Positions 1 through 7,024 of a DNA stretch of 11,840 bases are shown piece after piece; the stretch's first letter is position 1, and each line of letters starts with the position of its first letter. This stretch comes from Gammaproteobacteria bacterium. Lineage in GTDB: Bacteria; Pseudomonadota; Gammaproteobacteria; Arenicellales; Arenicellaceae. Both the position numbers and the translations under genes were made by a program. Under the pieces are notes generated by a model that was given only the letters and a program-made list of their open reading frames with translations, searched no databases and was not told where the DNA came from. The stretch covers positions 1 through 11,840 of the forward strand of contig DNHK01000273.1 of assembly GCA_003485905.1 (NCBI GenBank), written 5' to 3'.

Positions 1-1181
1 GTTCCAATTCTTCCAGTTTCACCAACTGAAAAAGGAGGAAAGTTATAGTGCAACATAAACCGATCACGCACTTCACCTTCTAATGCATCAATAATCTGTG
101 CATCACGATCGGTACCAAGTGTGGTCACAACGAGCGCTTGAGTTTCACCACGCGTAAAGAGCGCTGAACCATGAGCTCTTGGTAAAACACCAGTTTGGAC
201 AGAAATTGGCCGAACTGTACGAGTATCTCGGCCATCGATACGTGGCTCACCACTCAATATACGACCACGTACCACTTGTTTCTCTAGGGTTTTGACTGCG
301 CCCTTAATTTCTCCAGCGGCTAACTCATCAGTTTCTTCACTGATCAGCTGTTCAGCAACCAAATCTTTTACTGCAGACACTAGGTCTTGACGCTTTTGTT
401 TATCAGCAGTTTGATACGCTTCTGTCATTCCGGCTTCAGCAATTCCAGCAACCGTTGCAGCCAACTCAGTATTTGCCACCGGCGCTTCCCAAGCCATCGG
501 TTCGGTACCAACTTCGGCTGCCAATTCGGCAATTGTATCGATCGCAGTTTGCAATTGCTCATGACCGAACATTACAGCGCCGAGCATCACATCTTCCGCC
601 AATTCCTTAGCTTCGGATTCAACCATTAGCACTGCGCCTTCTGTACCTGCTACAACCAAATCCAACGCAGACTGTTCAGTCAGTTGAGTTGCTGATGGAT
701 TGAGCACATAGTCGCCCTCAATATAGCCAACTCGAGCTGCACCAATTGGTCCGTTAAATGGGATGCCAGAAATAGCCAAAGCTGCTGAGGTCCCAACCAT
801 CGCAACGATTTCAGTATCGATCTCTGGATCAACTGACAGAATAGTACAAACGACCTGAACGTCATTACAGAATCCTTTCGGAAACAATGGACGAATCGGT
901 CGATCAATAAGACGACAAGTCAGAATAGCTTTTTCTGAAGGTCTACCTTCACGTCGGAAGAAACCACCCGGAATACGACCGGCGGCATAAGTACGTTCTT
1001 CAACATCAACGGTTAGTGGCATAAAGTCACGTGGTTTAGCATTGCGAGAACAAACAACGTTCACCATAATTTGGGTTTCACCCAAACTGGCAATTACTGA
1101 ACCCGCAGCCTGACGTGCTATTTCGCCCGTTTCCAATCGAAATTCGTTTTGACCATACTGAAAGGTCTTAGTTATTTTCAT
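1..1181 (-). CDS. pnp: Polyribonucleotide nucleotidyltransferase (PNPase), N-terminal part, cut by window edge
   Basis: PNPase is a trimeric phosphorolytic 3'-5' exoribonuclease that degrades mRNA, often inside the RNA degradosome. Translating leftwards from the ATG at 1181-1179 gives about 393 codons with no stop. It begins [19 protein letters not shown] and shows the first RNase PH-like domain, including the conserved FFRR loop (about residues 74-77) and the [10 protein letters not shown] segment (about 92-101). A helical linker follows, and then the start of the second RNase PH domain (RTVRPI...[16 protein letters not shown], about 323-350), ending at [13 protein letters not shown]. The catalytic part of the second PH domain and the KH and S1 RNA-binding domains lie beyond base 1. 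An AAGAGGA Shine-Dalgarno sits about 7 bases before the ATG. The gene follows rpsO after only 21 bases, so the two are almost certainly cotranscribed. Family assignment is very secure. Confidence 0.97.
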   Translation of the reverse strand, partial: MKITKTFQYGQNEFRLETGEIARQAAGSVIASLGETQIMVNVVCSRNAKPRDFMPLTVDVEERTYAAGRIPGGFFRREGRPSEKAILTCRLIDRPIRPLFPKGFCNDVQVVCTILSVDPEIDTEIVAMVGTSAALAISGIPFNGPIGAARVGYIEGDYVLNPSATQLTEQSALDLVVAGTEGAVLMVESEAKELAEDVMLGAVMFGHEQLQTAIDTIAELAAEVGTEPMAWEAPVANTELAATVAGIAEAGMTEAYQTADKQKRQDLVSAVKDLVAEQLISEETDELAAGEIKGAVKTLEKQVVRGRILSGEPRIDGRDTRTVRPISVQTGVLPRAHGSALFTRGETQALVVTTLGTDRDAQIIDALEGEVRDRFMLHYNFPPFSVGETGRIG

Positions 1182-1202
1182 CTATTATTCCTCTTAAGCG
1201 CT

Positions 1203-1472
1203 TTATTTACGCAAGCCGAGGCGCTTGATCACGTCACGGTATCGTTCGATATCTTTGCTCTTCAAATAGTCCAGCAACTTGCGACGTCGGCTAACTAACC
1301 GAAGCAAACCCTGGCGAGAGTGGTGATCGTGGATATGTTCTTTAAAGTGCGGAGAGAGATCCGCGATCCTTTCGGTCATTAGTGCGATTTGCACTTCTGG
1401 TGAACCTGTGTCCGTATCAGAGCGTTTATAGTCAGCAACGACTTTACCTTTATCTTCGGCGGTTAATGCCAT
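1203..1472 (-). CDS. rpsO: 30S ribosomal protein S15
   Basis: S15 binds 16S rRNA early in 30S assembly and helps form the platform; it also makes an intersubunit bridge. The 89-residue protein [15 protein letters not shown]...KRLGLRK has the usual family length and the hallmark [16 protein letters not shown] and [21 protein letters not shown] segments that contact rRNA. The reading frame is open further upstream to 1538, but I chose the ATG at 1472-1470. It has an ideal AAGAGGA Shine-Dalgarno 6 bases upstream (1484-1478), and the extra 22 residues do not resemble S15. In E. coli, S15 represses its own translation by binding the mRNA leader; a long, hairpin-rich leader is also present here (see 1473-1747). 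pnp follows at 21 bases. Unlike in E. coli, the gene upstream is not truB but a divergently oriented gene. Confidence 0.98.
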   Translation of the reverse strand: MALTAEDKGKVVADYKRSDTDTGSPEVQIALMTERIADLSPHFKEHIHDHHSRQGLLRLVSRRRKLLDYLKSKDIERYRDVIKRLGLRK

Positions 1473-1747
1473 GATTTTCCTCTTGAATTGCTTGAAAGCA
1501 ACAGCCCTGAAATACAACCAGAGAGCCGTACGCTCCATGCCCCGGAATGTACCGGGATAATCGCAACAGGCCTATCCTGTTGACTGATGACGACTCCAAC
1601 CAAATAAACAATTCTAACTGGATGGTCGTCGAAGTCTTTATCGACCCCTATTCTGTGGTAACACCCGAACAGGACATTACCGTAAAGACGGACTATCATT
1701 AGTCCAAAATTAAATACCCAAACCTTGCATTAGACGCTAGGCTCGGG
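1473..1747 (-). promoter_or_regulatory. Structured rpsO 5' leader, possible S15 autoregulatory element
   Basis: This non-coding stretch between the predicted rpsO promoter and the S15 start is about 275 bases long. It holds several perfect hairpins. CAACAGG pairs with CCTGTTG (1564-1570/1576-1582, 5-base loop). CCCGG pairs with CCGGG (1541-1545/1552-1556, 6-base loop). GGACTA pairs with TAGTCC (1690-1695/1700-1705, 4-base loop). TTGCT pairs with AGCAA (1488-1492/1497-1501), lying directly upstream of the Shine-Dalgarno. S15 is known to repress its own mRNA through leader structures that differ between bacterial groups. I infer a similar role but could not match this leader to a specific known class, and the hairpins could instead protect or process the transcript. 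Confidence 0.4.
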
Positions 1748-1783
1748 CGCGCGTATTCTACCTCCACCACTATTGCACCACAA
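1741..1783 (-). promoter_or_regulatory. Predicted sigma-70 promoter of rpsO-pnp with GC-rich discriminator
   Basis: On the minus strand a -35-like TTGTGG (1783-1778) is separated by exactly 17 bases from a good -10 box, TAGAAT (1760-1755). The -10 is followed by a very GC-rich stretch, ACGCGCGCCCGAGC, around the expected start point near 1748. A GC-rich discriminator is the known signature of stringently controlled rRNA, tRNA and ribosomal protein promoters (ppGpp/DksA). This fits, because rpsO here cannot be reached by read-through from truB. The -35 match is only 3 of 6. Confidence 0.6.
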
Positions 1784-1861
1784 GCACCTAAAACCACTAA
1801 TTTTACCGATTAATCAAAGGCTTCTGTTCGTTTAGACTTTCCGATCAATATACAAGCTTAG

Positions 1862-1882
1862 GAATTTTTAAGGTCAAAATTC
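1862..1882. repeat. Inverted repeat in the divergent intergenic region
   Basis: GAATTTT (1862-1868) and AAAATTC (1876-1882) form a perfect 7-base inverted repeat around a TAAGGTC centre. The AGGTC inside it is repeated directly at 1883-1887. It lies about 140 bases before the plus-strand gene start and about 80 bases behind the -35 of the rpsO promoter, so it could be an operator for either side. In AT-rich DNA such a repeat can also occur by chance. The remaining bases from about 1784 to 1950 show no other gene or site that I can support. Confidence 0.25.
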
Positions 1883-1952
1883 AGGTCTCTGACATATACC
1901 TAATGGACAAACTCTAGTTACTCAGCATCGAATAGTATTATTGCGATTTTTA

Positions 1953-1989
1953 GTAGCACTAATCTGAATCGACCTTATACTAACAAGGT
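1953..1989 (+). promoter_or_regulatory. Candidate promoter with an inverted repeat flanking the -10 box
   Basis: A -10-like TATACT (1976-1981, 5 of 6 consensus bases) has a weak -35 candidate, GTAGCA, at 1953-1958 with 17-base spacing. The -10 is embedded in an inverted repeat, ACCTT (1972-1976), 8 bases, AAGGT (1985-1989). A protein bound there would cover the promoter. The half-site recurs in the palindrome at 2012-2023. The promoter call is tentative because the -35 is poor. Confidence 0.35.
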
Positions 1990-2011
1990 ATCCACAAAAC
2001 AGGACCCGCTC

Positions 2012-2023
2012 AAGGTTAACCTT
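2012..2023 (+). promoter_or_regulatory. Twelve-base palindrome abutting the start codon, containing the ribosome binding site
   Basis: AAGGTTAACCTT is a perfect palindrome ending on the base before the ATG at 2024. Its left half supplies the only Shine-Dalgarno-like sequence (AAGG, 8 bases from the ATG). It could be a regulator-binding site sharing the AAGGT half-site with 1972-1989. As RNA it cannot fold into a normal hairpin within one copy because it has no loop. Confidence 0.4.
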
Positions 2024-3082
2024 ATGATTTTCAAACAATTATTTGACCAAACCTCCGCAACATTTTCGTATCTTCTTGCCGACGAAGTCTCACGCAAGGC
2101 TATATTTATCGATACAGTTTATGAACAACATGAGCGCGACCTGTCTCTGATAAGAGAGTTGGATTTAGTATTATTGACTTGTTTGGAAACCCATTGTCAC
2201 GCTGACCATGTGACGGGCGCCTGGTTACTCAAATACACAACCGATTGTGAAATCATGGCATCCGAACACTCAGGCATAGAGTTACTGGATAAAAACTTAC
2301 GCGGTGGAGCCAAGATCAAATTTGGCAAAGAAATATTAAATGTTATCGAAACCCCGGGCCATACCAATGGATGTATTAGCTTTGTCACTGAAGATAAATC
2401 AATAGTTTTTACAGGAGATAGCCTTCTAGTTCGTGGCTGCGGGCGCACCGATTTTCAGGAAGGTTCAGCCAAGCAGTTGTATCATTCGATCAAAGAGGGG
2501 CTGTTTGCCTTGCCTGATGACTGCATAGTCTACCCCGCGCACGATTACTCAGGTCGCACTGCGAGCACAATTGGAGAAGAGAAGAAGTTAAACCCTCGTA
2601 TCGGTGGGCAAGCAAACGAAAACGACTTTGTCGGGTACCTAGAGAATATGCAACTACCGCATCCCAAAAAACTCGAAGTAGCTGTGCCTGCGAATGTAAG
2701 AGCTGGTCGACCGAAAGATGATCAATTACCAAAACAACCAGACTGGGGTCCCGTGGTCGTGTCTTATAGCGGAGTGACCGAAATTTCCCCGCAGTGGGTC
2801 GCCAGCCATATGGAAGAGGTACATATATTGGACGTTCGCACCGCAATAGAAGCTGCCGAAGAACAAGCGAGAATTTACCGTGCGCAACTAATCCCAATCA
2901 ATGAACTTCGCGATCGAGTTAATGAAGTTCCAAAAGACAAACCAGTCGTAACAATCTGCCGGTCTGGTAAAAGATCTGTTTTAGCGGCGAACATTTTGCG
3001 TGAATTGGGCTGGAAAGAAATCGCAAATATTAGTGGTGGCCTACTGCGTTGGTATGAAGAAGGCCTTCCAATAGAAGCCTAA
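2024..3082 (+). CDS. MBL-fold hydrolase/persulfide dioxygenase-like domain fused to rhodanese
   Basis: This 352-residue protein joins two domains used together in sulfane-sulfur metabolism. The N-terminal metallo-beta-lactamase fold (about 1-235) has the metal motif H57-x-H59-x-D61-H62 (ETHCHADH), then PGH (H113), TGD (D132) and PAHD (H173). The run FTGDSLLVRGCGRTDFQ and PAHDYSGRTASTIGEEK closely resembles ETHE1-type persulfide dioxygenases, which oxidise glutathione persulfide to sulfite with one iron. The C-terminal rhodanese domain (about 250-352) has LDVR (270-272) and the active-site loop ICRSGKRS with Cys312, which would carry persulfide sulfur. Fusions of this kind (PRF/Blh type) are known in bacteria. 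No signal peptide is seen, so it should be cytoplasmic. The start follows AAGG 8 bases upstream. The gene is divergent from rpsO and leads the plus-strand trio. Dioxygenase rather than other MBL activity is inferred from motifs. Confidence 0.88.
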   Translation: MIFKQLFDQTSATFSYLLADEVSRKAIFIDTVYEQHERDLSLIRELDLVLLTCLETHCHADHVTGAWLLKYTTDCEIMASEHSGIELLDKNLRGGAKIKFGKEILNVIETPGHTNGCISFVTEDKSIVFTGDSLLVRGCGRTDFQEGSAKQLYHSIKEGLFALPDDCIVYPAHDYSGRTASTIGEEKKLNPRIGGQANENDFVGYLENMQLPHPKKLEVAVPANVRAGRPKDDQLPKQPDWGPVVVSYSGVTEISPQWVASHMEEVHILDVRTAIEAAEEQARIYRAQLIPINELRDRVNEVPKDKPVVTICRSGKRSVLAANILRELGWKEIANISGGLLRWYEEGLPIEA

Positions 3083-3200
3083 ACACACTTACGATCTCTA
3101 CTACCAACCGATAGTTTAACTTTTCTGAACAGACCTCCTGACGGACTGGGTTATCCAGCAACTAAATCACAAACAGAATGAACAATAAAAGGTTCGATAT

Positions 3201-4310
3201 ATGAAAAGCCTTAGTATTCTATTTTTAGGCCTAGTCGCCTTTGTAGCTGGCAGCGCAACTGCAGCTACCACAGGCATACCAACCAAAACTCAGCAGTACC
3301 AATTTCAATCGTATGGTGACGGAATTAGTATAGCGCTTAGCGAAGCCGATATCCCTGATCTGCAGGCCACTTCAGTATTAGTCAAGATGCACGCGGTTTC
3401 ACTCAATCATCGCGACCTTAGCATGTTGGATGGCCAATCACGCTCCACTGCCGAACAGTTGGCGGGTATAGTTCCGGTCTCTGACGGTGCTGGCGAGGTG
3501 ATTGCCATCGGCTCGTCGGTGACTGAATTTCAGGTAGGCGACCGAGTAATGACCGCATTTTTTGAGAACTGGTTGGAAGGTGATCTAACACCAATAGCAA
3601 GAGCAACCGTTCGAGGCAATCCAGCCAACGGTGTGCTTTCAAAATTTTTAGTTAGCCCGGAAACCGGTCTCATAAAAATCCCGGATCACCTAAGCTACAC
3701 TGAAGCTTCAACCCTGCCATGCGCTGCGTTAACCGCATGGAATGGATTATTCAAGTTTACCGCTCTAAAACCAGATCAGTATGCTTTACTTGAAGGTACC
3801 GGTGGCGTTTCAATTTTTGGTTTACAGTTTGCCTACGCTATTGGTGCAAGACCAATAATAACCAGCTCATCAGACGAAAAACTAATGCGCGCACAAGGTC
3901 TGGGCGCATTTGGTACCGTGAATTACAGAAAACATGCTGACTGGGAACAGCAAGTTCGCACGCTAAGTGCCGGACACGGTGTGAATTCTGTACTGGAAGT
4001 CATCGGTGAAGCAACCATTGCAAAGGCCTTTGCAAGCTTGGCACCAAATGGACATATCGCGATTATTGGTGGGCTCTCAGGGGCGCGTTCTACGGAATTC
4101 ACCCCTGAGGCGATCCAAAACAAAGGATTTCGTGCCACACAGTTTCTAGTTGGTTCTCTCTCCGACTTTGAAAAAATGAATGAATTTATAGTTGAACACC
4201 AATTGCATCCAATTGTGGACAGAGAGTTTACATTCGAACAAGCAAATGAAGCCTTTGCTTTCATGCGTAGCGGAGAACATTTTGGTAAAATCGTCATTCG
4301 AATAGATTGA
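3201..4310 (+). CDS. Zinc-independent MDR oxidoreductase (alcohol dehydrogenase/quinone oxidoreductase-like) with predicted signal peptide
   Basis: The 369-residue product is a medium-chain dehydrogenase/reductase. The GroES-like catalytic half (about 32-165) contains LNHRDLSMLDGQ where zinc alcohol dehydrogenases have a zinc-binding Cys, and VPVSDGAGEVIAIG. The family-typical PCAALTAWNGL lies at 173-183. The Rossmann half has the nucleotide motif GTGGVS (199-204) followed by TSSSDEKL (221-228), so a zinc-free NAD(P)H-dependent reductase is likely. Unusually, the protein begins MKSLSILFLGLVAFVAGSATA-AT, a textbook Sec signal peptide with Lys2, a 14-residue hydrophobic core and an Ala-x-Ala cleavage site near residue 21. 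The start has AAAAGG 8 bases upstream, and no ATG, GTG or TTG occurs between the signal and the enzyme core. The gap after the MBL-rhodanese gene is 118 bases, so cotranscription is possible but not shown. The substrate is unknown. Confidence 0.87.
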   Translation: MKSLSILFLGLVAFVAGSATAATTGIPTKTQQYQFQSYGDGISIALSEADIPDLQATSVLVKMHAVSLNHRDLSMLDGQSRSTAEQLAGIVPVSDGAGEVIAIGSSVTEFQVGDRVMTAFFENWLEGDLTPIARATVRGNPANGVLSKFLVSPETGLIKIPDHLSYTEASTLPCAALTAWNGLFKFTALKPDQYALLEGTGGVSIFGLQFAYAIGARPIITSSSDEKLMRAQGLGAFGTVNYRKHADWEQQVRTLSAGHGVNSVLEVIGEATIAKAFASLAPNGHIAIIGGLSGARSTEFTPEAIQNKGFRATQFLVGSLSDFEKMNEFIVEHQLHPIVDREFTFEQANEAFAFMRSGEHFGKIVIRID

Positions 4311-4399
4311 AGGAATCTCCGAATTATCTATTGAACGTATGCGGTCAACATTGCAGAATCCCGGCTGCGGCATAACTTTACTCGAGAATACTTACTAAT

Positions 4400-5521
4400 A
4401 TGGAACAATTAACATCGTTTACGCCACCACATAGAATATTAATGGGCCCGGGACCATCGGACGTACCTCAACGCATATTAGATGCGAGCGCTAGGTCAAC
4501 AATTGGCCACCTGGATCCTAAGTTCATTGATCTAATGGATGAGATCAAACTGCTGCTTCAGTTTGCCTTCCAAACGAACAATCGGCTCACCATGCCAATT
4601 TCCGCACCTGGCTCAGCTGGGATGGAAGCGTGTTTCGTGAATCTAGTCGAACCAGGCGAGAAAGTACTGGTGTGTATCAATGGCGTGTTCGGAATGCGTA
4701 TGGTAGAAAATGTTGAACGATGCGGTGGTATCGCCATTACAGTAAACGATGATTGGGGCAAACCTGTAGATCCGCAGAAAGTAGAAGATGCGTTAAAAGC
4801 TGACCCAGAAATAGGAATTCTTGCCTTTGTGCACGCAGAAACATCTACTGGAGTTCGCTCCGATGCCGCCACGATTGCCGCGATTGGTAAAGCCCACGAC
4901 TGCCTAGTAATAGCTGATACCGTCACCGCTGTGGGAGGCATAGAAGTTGATCTGGATAAATGGCGTATAGATGCAAGTTACTCAGGAACACAAAAGTGCC
5001 TCTCTTGTTTGCCAGGTATCTCACCTGTTAGTTTTAGCGCAGAAGCCGAAGCAAAGCTTACTAATCGAAAACAAAAAGTACAAAGCTGGTTTTTAGACAT
5101 GAACTTGATCATGGCCTATTGGGAAGGTGATGCTGGACGCAGCTACCATCATACCGCTCCGATCAATGCTCTTTATGCACTTCACGAATCACTAATCATG
5201 CTTCAAGAAGAAGGCCTACAGGCAGCATGGACACGTCATTGGGCAATGCACGAAAAACTTAAGAACGGATTAAGAGAATTAGGTATCGGCTTCTTGGTTG
5301 ATCCCGATTACCGACTTCCACAACTAAACGTGGTTTTTATTCCTGACGGTGTTGATGACGCTTCAGTGCGCAATCAGCTGCTTGAGGACTACGATATTGA
5401 AATCGGAGCTGGCCTTGGCGGCCTAGCAGGTAAAGTTTGGCGAATTGGCCTAATGGGGCATTCAGCCACTGAAGAAAATGTCGACGCTTGTGTTGGAGCA
5501 TTAACTAAAATCATGGGGTAA
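4400..5521 (+). CDS. Class V PLP aminotransferase, alanine/serine-glyoxylate aminotransferase family
   Basis: The 373-residue protein has the standard length and motifs of the AGXT/serine-pyruvate aminotransferase family, which moves an amino group from alanine or serine to glyoxylate or pyruvate. ILMGPGPSDVP (13-23) starts the fold. SAPGSAGMEA (68-77) is the cofactor phosphate-binding turn. ADTVTAVGG carries Asp173, expected to pair with the pyridine nitrogen. SGTQKCLS carries Lys199, the Schiff-base lysine. WRIGLMG carries Arg348, the expected substrate carboxylate binder. No signal peptide is visible, so it is cytoplasmic. The gap to the preceding gene is 89 bases with no terminator. There is no good Shine-Dalgarno before the ATG. 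A bidirectional terminator follows. The amino donor cannot be fixed from sequence; serine-glyoxylate, alanine-glyoxylate or aminoethylphosphonate-type relatives are possible, the first two being more likely. Confidence 0.9.
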   Translation: MEQLTSFTPPHRILMGPGPSDVPQRILDASARSTIGHLDPKFIDLMDEIKLLLQFAFQTNNRLTMPISAPGSAGMEACFVNLVEPGEKVLVCINGVFGMRMVENVERCGGIAITVNDDWGKPVDPQKVEDALKADPEIGILAFVHAETSTGVRSDAATIAAIGKAHDCLVIADTVTAVGGIEVDLDKWRIDASYSGTQKCLSCLPGISPVSFSAEAEAKLTNRKQKVQSWFLDMNLIMAYWEGDAGRSYHHTAPINALYALHESLIMLQEEGLQAAWTRHWAMHEKLKNGLRELGIGFLVDPDYRLPQLNVVFIPDGVDDASVRNQLLEDYDIEIGAGLGGLAGKVWRIGLMGHSATEENVDACVGALTKIMG

Positions 5522-5541
5522 ATTGCCCATCCACAATCTCT

Positions 5542-5576
5542 TGTTTTTAAACGATCGATGACGGTTTTTAAAAACA
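5542..5576. repeat. AT-rich inverted repeat beside the convergent terminator
   Basis: TGTTTTTAAA (5542-5551) and TTTAAAAACA (5567-5576) are perfect 10-base arms around a 15-base centre beginning CGATCGATG. The arms contain almost no GC, so as a terminator stem it would be weak. It lies between the aminotransferase stop and the stronger hairpin at 5578-5613 and may act as an accessory stem or simply protect the 3' end. Confidence 0.4.
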
Positions 5577-5577
5577 C

Positions 5578-5613
5578 AAAAAGCCTAGGCGACTAACGTT
5601 GCGTAGGCTTTTT
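5578..5613. terminator. Bidirectional rho-independent terminator between convergent genes
   Basis: AAAAAGCCTA (5578-5587) pairs perfectly with TAGGCTTTTT (5604-5613), and inner pairing CGAC/GTTG is possible. The A-run before and T-run after the GC part give a U-tract in both directions. It sits 57 bases after the aminotransferase stop and 20 bases after the truB stop (minus strand), so it can end both transcripts. Confidence 0.85.
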
Positions 5614-5632
5614 AAATTTAACCGCTCTAAGC

Positions 5633-6556
5633 TCAGCTAAAACCAAGATCAGCGTGCTCAGCAAACATTTTTCTAGGTTTCAATAATCCTTCTTCTGACC
5701 AGTAGATAACGCCGAGAAAAATTCGACTATCTGTGTAGGCCCGAACCAACCCAGCCACGACTGGCAAGTCAGTTTTTAATTTTCGACCGTGTAACAAGCC
5801 TACTGCCTGCTCATTAGTAACCACCAGTTCTGGCAATGGATTAACTGCTAGATCGCTATTATAAAGCAATTCATCGCGTTCCTCTGGTGTCATTGCGTTT
5901 AAAGTATCCAGAGTGACCGCATCTTGAACTTTTAGCTCACGCACTCCCATCCTCCGCAACGTAGTTATATGCGCACCGCAGCCTAATGCTTCACCCAAAT
6001 CACTGGCAAGCTGACGGACGTAAAAACCACCACTCGATTTAACTTCAACTTGCAGAACATCTGGCTCGATCAATTCTGCGCTTAGCTCATACACTTCCAT
6101 CTGACGTGCCGCTCGCTCAACCTGCTTACCTGCACGAGCTAATTTATATAATGGCTTTCCATCCTGTTTTAGTGCGCTAAACATTGGCGGGGTTTGGTTA
6201 ATCTTGCCACGGAATGCGGCCAATTCTGCATCCACGTTACGCTGGGAAACATCAACATCACTTGTACTAGTCACAGTCCCATCACTATCTAGAGTATCGG
6301 TCGTAACGCCCAACTTCAAAGTAGCGAGGTAATGTTTATCGGTATGTAGGAAGTACTCAGCAAACCTCGTTGCGTTTCCTAGACAAATCGGCAACAAACC
6401 GGTTGCTAGTGGATCAAGACTACCTGTATGACCCGCTTTATTTGCACTGAATAGCCTTTTACTCGCTTGTAGCACCCGATTAGAACCCACACCGGTCGGC
6501 TTATCTAATAGCAATATGCCATTAATGTCTCTACCGGATTTTCGCTTTCCTACCAT
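5633..6556 (-). CDS. truB: tRNA pseudouridine(55) synthase TruB
   Basis: TruB isomerises U55 to pseudouridine in the T-loop of nearly all tRNAs and also acts as a tRNA-folding chaperone. The 307-residue length is close to the 314 of E. coli TruB. The N-terminus GRDINGILLLDKPTGVGSN and the motif KAGHTGSLDPLATGLLPICLGNATRF are diagnostic, and Asp48 is the catalytic nucleophile. HYLATLKLGVTTDTLDSDG (about 75-93) and SSGGFYVRQLASDLGEALG (about 169-187) are the other conserved blocks, followed by a C-terminal PUA-like region. The start at 6556 aligns with the E. coli N-terminus (GRDINGVLLLDKP at a similar position), although no clear Shine-Dalgarno precedes it. It lies 57 bases after rbfA and is the last gene of the operon here, closed by a terminator instead of being followed by rpsO. 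Confidence 0.97.
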   Translation of the reverse strand: MVGKRKSGRDINGILLLDKPTGVGSNRVLQASKRLFSANKAGHTGSLDPLATGLLPICLGNATRFAEYFLHTDKHYLATLKLGVTTDTLDSDGTVTSTSDVDVSQRNVDAELAAFRGKINQTPPMFSALKQDGKPLYKLARAGKQVERAARQMEVYELSAELIEPDVLQVEVKSSGGFYVRQLASDLGEALGCGAHITTLRRMGVRELKVQDAVTLDTLNAMTPEERDELLYNSDLAVNPLPELVVTNEQAVGLLHGRKLKTDLPVVAGLVRAYTDSRIFLGVIYWSEEGLLKPRKMFAEHADLGFS

Positions 6557-6613
6557 GCACTATCTAAAACGTAAAAGAACCCCTGAAGCCAAGACTAGCC
6601 TTCTTGTTCTTTA

Positions 6614-6988
6614 CTATCCGTCCGACTCTGGTTCTGCAGGCTGCACGGAATCAATAAGTGCAGTTAAATCCGAAGCTCTTTGAACGTTATAATCATATTC
6701 AAAATGTAATTCAGGGCAACGTCGCAAATCCATGGCCTTGGCCAACCGGCTGCGCAAAAACCCACTAGCACGTCCAATACCTTCGAGTATATCTTCGATA
6801 TCCTGATCAGTTGCCTTCGTCATTTTCGTTACAAAAACGTTCGCATGCCGACAGTCTGAACTAACACGAACTTCAGTAACGGTTAAACCCGCCACACGAG
6901 GATCGTTGACCTCGGAACTAAGTAGTTGGGCCAAGCCCCGCTGCACTGAACCTGCAATACGTTCATGACGTCCAAATTCTTTAGGCAT
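6614..6988 (-). CDS. rbfA: 30S ribosome-binding factor RbfA
   Basis: RbfA binds immature 30S subunits and helps complete the 16S rRNA 5' domain; it is also linked to cold adaptation. The 124-residue protein starts MPKEFGRHERIAGSVQRGLAQLL, as in the family, with NDPRVAGLTVTEVRVSSDCRHANVFVT (about 28-54) forming the KH-like fold. LRSRLAKAMDLRRCPELHFEYD (about 78-99) is the conserved second half. It follows infB by 58 bases and precedes truB, the usual gammaproteobacterial order. The start is set by homology, because no convincing Shine-Dalgarno is present directly upstream. Confidence 0.96.
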   Translation of the reverse strand: MPKEFGRHERIAGSVQRGLAQLLSSEVNDPRVAGLTVTEVRVSSDCRHANVFVTKMTKATDQDIEDILEGIGRASGFLRSRLAKAMDLRRCPELHFEYDYNVQRASDLTALIDSVQPAEPESDG

Positions 6989-7024
6989 TGTTTTATAAGG
7001 AATTGATATTTAAAGCTAACGAAA

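Noticed and set aside
1473..1538. Upstream extension of the rpsO reading frame by 22 residues
   Set aside because: The extension does not resemble S15, and the internal ATG has an ideal Shine-Dalgarno and gives the standard 89 residues.
1463..1699. Minus-strand frame of 78 codons across the rpsO leader
   Set aside because: It overlaps the rpsO start and the hairpin-rich leader, and has no recognisable similarity; a leader peptide cannot be supported.
2490..2897. Minus-strand open frame of 135 codons
   Set aside because: It lies wholly antisense to the MBL-rhodanese gene, which has clear conserved motifs; no family resemblance is seen in the shadow.
4076..4109. Perfect 8-base inverted repeat CTCAGGGG/CCCCTGAG inside the MDR gene
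   Set aside because: It lies in coding sequence with an 18-base spacer, has no U-run, and the protein is intact through it; probably chance.
3923..4297. Minus-strand open frame of 124 codons
   Set aside because: It is antisense to the well-supported MDR gene and shows no recognisable domain or ribosome binding site.
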